A DNA stretch of 6,035 nt, from the NCBI GenBank assembly GCA_019242135.1, contig JAFAWC010000203.1:1-6035 (forward strand), read 5' to 3'. This stretch comes from Mycobacteriaceae bacterium. GTDB lineage: Bacteria; Actinomycetota; Actinomycetes; Mycobacteriales; Mycobacteriaceae. A program made the translations under genes and the position numbers. Shown here one piece after another: positions 4,374 through 6,035 of the stretch. The stretch's first letter is position 1. Each line of letters opens with the position of its first letter. The notes beneath the pieces were generated by a model that worked only from the letters and a program-made list of their open reading frames with translations, did not search any database and was not told the origin of the DNA.

Positions 4374-5128
4374 GCGGTTTCCTTCGTCCGGGCACGCAGG
4401 GCGCGGCCCGACAGCTTTGTCCGGGCACGCAGGGCGCGCGTCAGTAGCAGGCCCACGGCGGCGTAAAACCCGAGCAGCGCCAGCAGAGCAGCGTCCGAAC
4501 CCGGCCATGTGGCGCCGGCTCCTTCGGCTCCCCAATATGTGCCGAACGAACAAAGCAAGACGCCGACCACGAATTTGATCGTGTTCTCCGGCACCCGGGA
4601 CAGCGGTGATCGCACCGCCACGGCCGCCCCGGCGACCACCACGACGGCGGCGAGTGCCGCGGCAGCGGCCGTCGGTATCGCGTGCTGGTTGGCGCCGAAG
4701 GTGACCACGATGAACACCACCTCGAGTCCCTCGAGTACCACGCTCTTGAACGCGACCGTGAACGCGTACCAGTCGGTTCGGCCTCCCCGCGCGGCAGAGA
4801 CCGCGGCGAGTTGTTGCCGATAAACCGCGTCCTCGTCGTGCAGCGCCTTGGCGCCGCCGGCACGCAGTATCGCTTTGCGCAGCCATTGAAGCCCGAAAAC
4901 CAACAGCGCCGCACCCACCACCAGGCGCAGAACACGAAGGGGGACAGCGGAAATCGCTGGCCCGACGACCGCGGTAACCGCGGCGAGTAGCAGCAGCGCG
5001 ACCGCCACGCCATATAGCGCGGAGCGCCAGTGCCTGGCCGTGCCCATCGCTAAAACGACCGTCGCGGCCTCGACCGCTTCCACGGCACACGCCAGGAAGA
5101 CGGCGATAAACAGCGCGGCGCCACTCAT
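4370..5128 (-). CDS. polytopic membrane protein with two ExxE motifs (COG4280-like)
   Basis: The product is 252 residues with about seven hydrophobic helices: near 4-28, 37-58, 64-82, 125-145, 154-174, 182-200 and 211-231. Helices 1 and 4 carry similar motifs, VEAVEAATVVLAMG (E17, E20) and LEGLEVVFIVVTFG (E133, E136), so the protein looks like two related halves. The polar loop LRKAILRAGGAKALHDEDAVY (83-103) follows helix 3. I recall this pattern from an uncharacterised family annotated COG4280. The paired ExxE motifs recall FTR1-type iron permeases, and a cation-transport role is inference only. The ATG at 5128 is chosen because helix 1 begins at once; the frame runs back to 5368, but that stretch is antisense to the gnd start. 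No good ribosome site is visible. The C terminus contains an 11-residue tandem duplication. Confidence 0.75.
   Translation of the reverse strand: MSGAALFIAVFLACAVEAVEAATVVLAMGTARHWRSALYGVAVALLLLAAVTAVVGPAISAVPLRVLRLVVGAALLVFGLQWLRKAILRAGGAKALHDEDAVYRQQLAAVSAARGGRTDWYAFTVAFKSVVLEGLEVVFIVVTFGANQHAIPTAAAAALAAVVVVAGAAVAVRSPLSRVPENTIKFVVGVLLCSFGTYWGAEGAGATWPGSDAALLALLGFYAAVGLLLTRALRARTKLSGRALRARTKETA
4373..4438. repeat. 33-bp in-frame tandem duplication
   Basis: GTCCGGGCACGCAGGGCGCG occurs exactly at 4386-4405 and 4419-4438, a 33-bp period. It encodes two successive RALRARTK segments (residues 231-238 and 242-249) at the C terminus of the ExxE membrane protein. Because 33 is a multiple of three, frame and the ATGA coupling to the next gene are kept. 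It is probably a replication-slippage duplication. Confidence 0.85.
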
Positions 5129-5134
5129 GCGACC

Positions 5135-5140
5135 AAACGT
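5135..5140 (-). promoter_or_regulatory. possible -10 element for the ExxE operon (leaderless?)
   Basis: On the minus strand TACGTT ends 6 nt before the base preceding the ATG at 5128, so transcription could begin at or beside the start codon. This would explain the missing ribosome site, since leaderless mRNAs are common in mycobacteria. No clear -35 is seen. Confidence 0.3.
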
Positions 5141-5166
5141 ACCTAACGCCCGCCGCCCGTTCGTCT

Positions 5167-5185
5167 CGCGAGGACCCGCGAGGAC
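5167..5185. repeat. CGCGAGGAC direct repeat, 10-bp period
   Basis: Two exact 9-bp copies of CGCGAGGAC, at 5167-5175 and 5177-5185, lie one helical turn apart in the 181-bp divergent region between the ExxE membrane-protein gene and gnd. They are a possible binding site for a regulator of either gene. No coding sequence is seen in 5129-5309. Confidence 0.4.
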
Positions 5186-5271
5186 AGAACCGGGCACGTG
5201 AAACGGATCGCAGCCGATCAGTTTGTGAAAAGGTTTAAGAACCGGCCACAACGACGATCCGCGAAGGGCAC

Positions 5272-5292
5272 CGGCTCGCAGTCGGCGAGCTG
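5272..5292 (+). other. hairpin in the gnd leader
   Basis: CGGCTCGC (5272-5279) pairs with GCGAGCTG (5285-5292, one G-T wobble) around a 5-nt loop. It ends 8 nt before the AGGAGG ribosome site of gnd and could affect mRNA stability or translation. No T-run follows, so it is not an intrinsic terminator. Confidence 0.4.
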
Positions 5293-5309
5293 ACGTGATG
5301 AGGAGGAAC

Positions 5310-6035
5310 ATGGCGACTGACACACCCATGCAGTTGGGCATGGTGGGCCTGGGTCGGATGGGGGCCAACCTCGTGCGGCGGTTGGTCCGGGATGGGCATC
5401 ACTGTGTTGTCTACGACACCAGCGCCGACGCGGTGAAGAGCCTGGCCGACGACGGGGCCACCGGCGCGGAATCGTTGGACGATTTCGTCGCCAAGCTCGA
5501 CCCGCCCCGTGTCGTGTGGCTGATGCTGCCGGCCGGGGTGGTCACCCCGACACTGGATGAGCTCGGGACGCGGTTGGACCCGGGTGACACAGTGATCGAC
5601 GGCGGGAACTCCTATTACCGCGACGACATCGCCCGGGCCAAGGACCTGCTCGCCAAGAACATTCACTACGTGGACTGTGGCACCAGCGGCGGGGTCTGGG
5701 GGCTGGACCGCGGCTACTGCCTGATGATCGGCGGGGAAGCCGAGGTGGTGGAACGGCTGGGCCCGATCTTCAAGACGATCGCCCCGGGTGAGGGTTCCGC
5801 TGAGCCCACTCCCGGTCGCGCCCGCGGCCAGGGCACCGCCGCCCACGGGTACCTGCACTGTGGGCCAAGCGGGGCAGGCCATTTCGTCAAGATGGTGCAC
5901 AACGGGGTGGAATACGGGATGATGGCCGCCATCGCCGAGGGGCTCAGCATCATCAAGCACGCCAATGCCGGCACGCTCAGCGAAACGGTCGACGCTGAGA
6001 CGACTCCGCTGCGCGATCCGTGGGCGTACCAGTAC
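5310..6035 (+). CDS. gnd: 6-phosphogluconate dehydrogenase, decarboxylating (partial, 3' end outside window)
   Basis: The first 242 residues are present and the frame is open at the right edge. The enzyme oxidises and decarboxylates 6-phosphogluconate to ribulose 5-phosphate with NAD(P)+ in the cytosolic pentose phosphate pathway. MQLGMVGLGRMGANLVRR (7-24) holds the GxGxxG cofactor loop. DGGNSYYRDD (97-106), CGTSGGVWG (123-131) and GPSGAGHFVKMVHNGVEYGMM (185-205) are family signatures. K194 and E201 are the catalytic pair, spaced seven apart as in characterised enzymes, with H197 and N198 between. The MQLGM... start resembles the short, roughly 340-residue class (mycobacterial Gnd2) rather than the long 480-residue class. 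AGGAGG (5301-5306) favours ATG 5310, though its 3-nt spacing is short; ATG 5328, where family similarity begins, and ATG 5298 are alternatives. Confidence 0.95.
   Translation, partial: MATDTPMQLGMVGLGRMGANLVRRLVRDGHHCVVYDTSADAVKSLADDGATGAESLDDFVAKLDPPRVVWLMLPAGVVTPTLDELGTRLDPGDTVIDGGNSYYRDDIARAKDLLAKNIHYVDCGTSGGVWGLDRGYCLMIGGEAEVVERLGPIFKTIAPGEGSAEPTPGRARGQGTAAHGYLHCGPSGAGHFVKMVHNGVEYGMMAAIAEGLSIIKHANAGTLSETVDAETTPLRDPWAYQY

Noticed and set aside
4374..5090. Upstream extension of the 76-residue membrane protein
   Set aside because: This part is the out-of-frame shadow of the ExxE membrane protein; only the part from ATG 4373 looks like a real protein.
5129..5368. N-terminal extension of the ExxE membrane protein to 5368
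   Set aside because: It would run antisense over the gnd start and ribosome site and is not membrane-like, while the first transmembrane helix begins at ATG 5128.

Overview
This looks like a piece of a high-GC actinobacterial chromosome, most likely Mycobacterium or a close relative. Coding regions have strong G/C third-position bias. No tRNA here encodes its 3' CCA. The order tRNA-Lys(TTT) divergent from tRNA-Glu(TTC)-Asp(GTC)-Phe(GAA) recalls, from memory, the lysT/gluT/aspT/pheU locus of M. tuberculosis, and the 6-phosphogluconate dehydrogenase start is close to the mycobacterial Gnd2 type. I could not search a database, so family names rest on motif reading.

Layout. 1-531 holds four tRNA genes: Lys on the minus strand, then Glu, Asp and Phe on the plus strand, with a divergent promoter region at 126-244. 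678-1706 (+) is an extended SDR/epimerase-type oxidoreductase with Arg where the catalytic Lys is expected. 1757-1812 is an AT-rich array of a TAGCGAT-like heptamer repeated every 10 bp, three copies forward and two reversed, directly in front of an orphan ORC/Cdc6-like AAA+ ATPase with a C-terminal winged helix (1826-3001, +). Convergent to it, 39 bp away, is a VIT1/CCC1-family gene (3041-3445, -) that stops after the first two membrane helices and looks truncated. 3624-4115 (+) encodes a four-helix DUF2231-like membrane protein. It converges, through a possible shared terminator, on a two-gene operon read leftwards: a polytopic membrane protein with two ExxE motifs (4370-5128, -) and a 76-residue membrane protein (4143-4373, -) joined to it by an ATGA overlap. 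The window ends inside gnd (5310-6035, +), which is open at the right edge.

How the parts relate. The tRNAs and gnd are housekeeping genes. The middle (about 1.7-5.1 kb) is accessory in character: an orphan DNA-binding-type ATPase with its own structured upstream region, a broken metal-transporter gene and several small membrane proteins. The VIT fragment and the ExxE membrane protein may both concern divalent metals, but that is inference. The most interesting signal is the helically phased heptamer array next to the ATPase. It could be an autoregulatory operator or an origin-like binding array for the ATPase itself. The VIT truncation beside the 3' end of the ATPase gene suggests that this block arrived or was rearranged by a deletion/insertion event.
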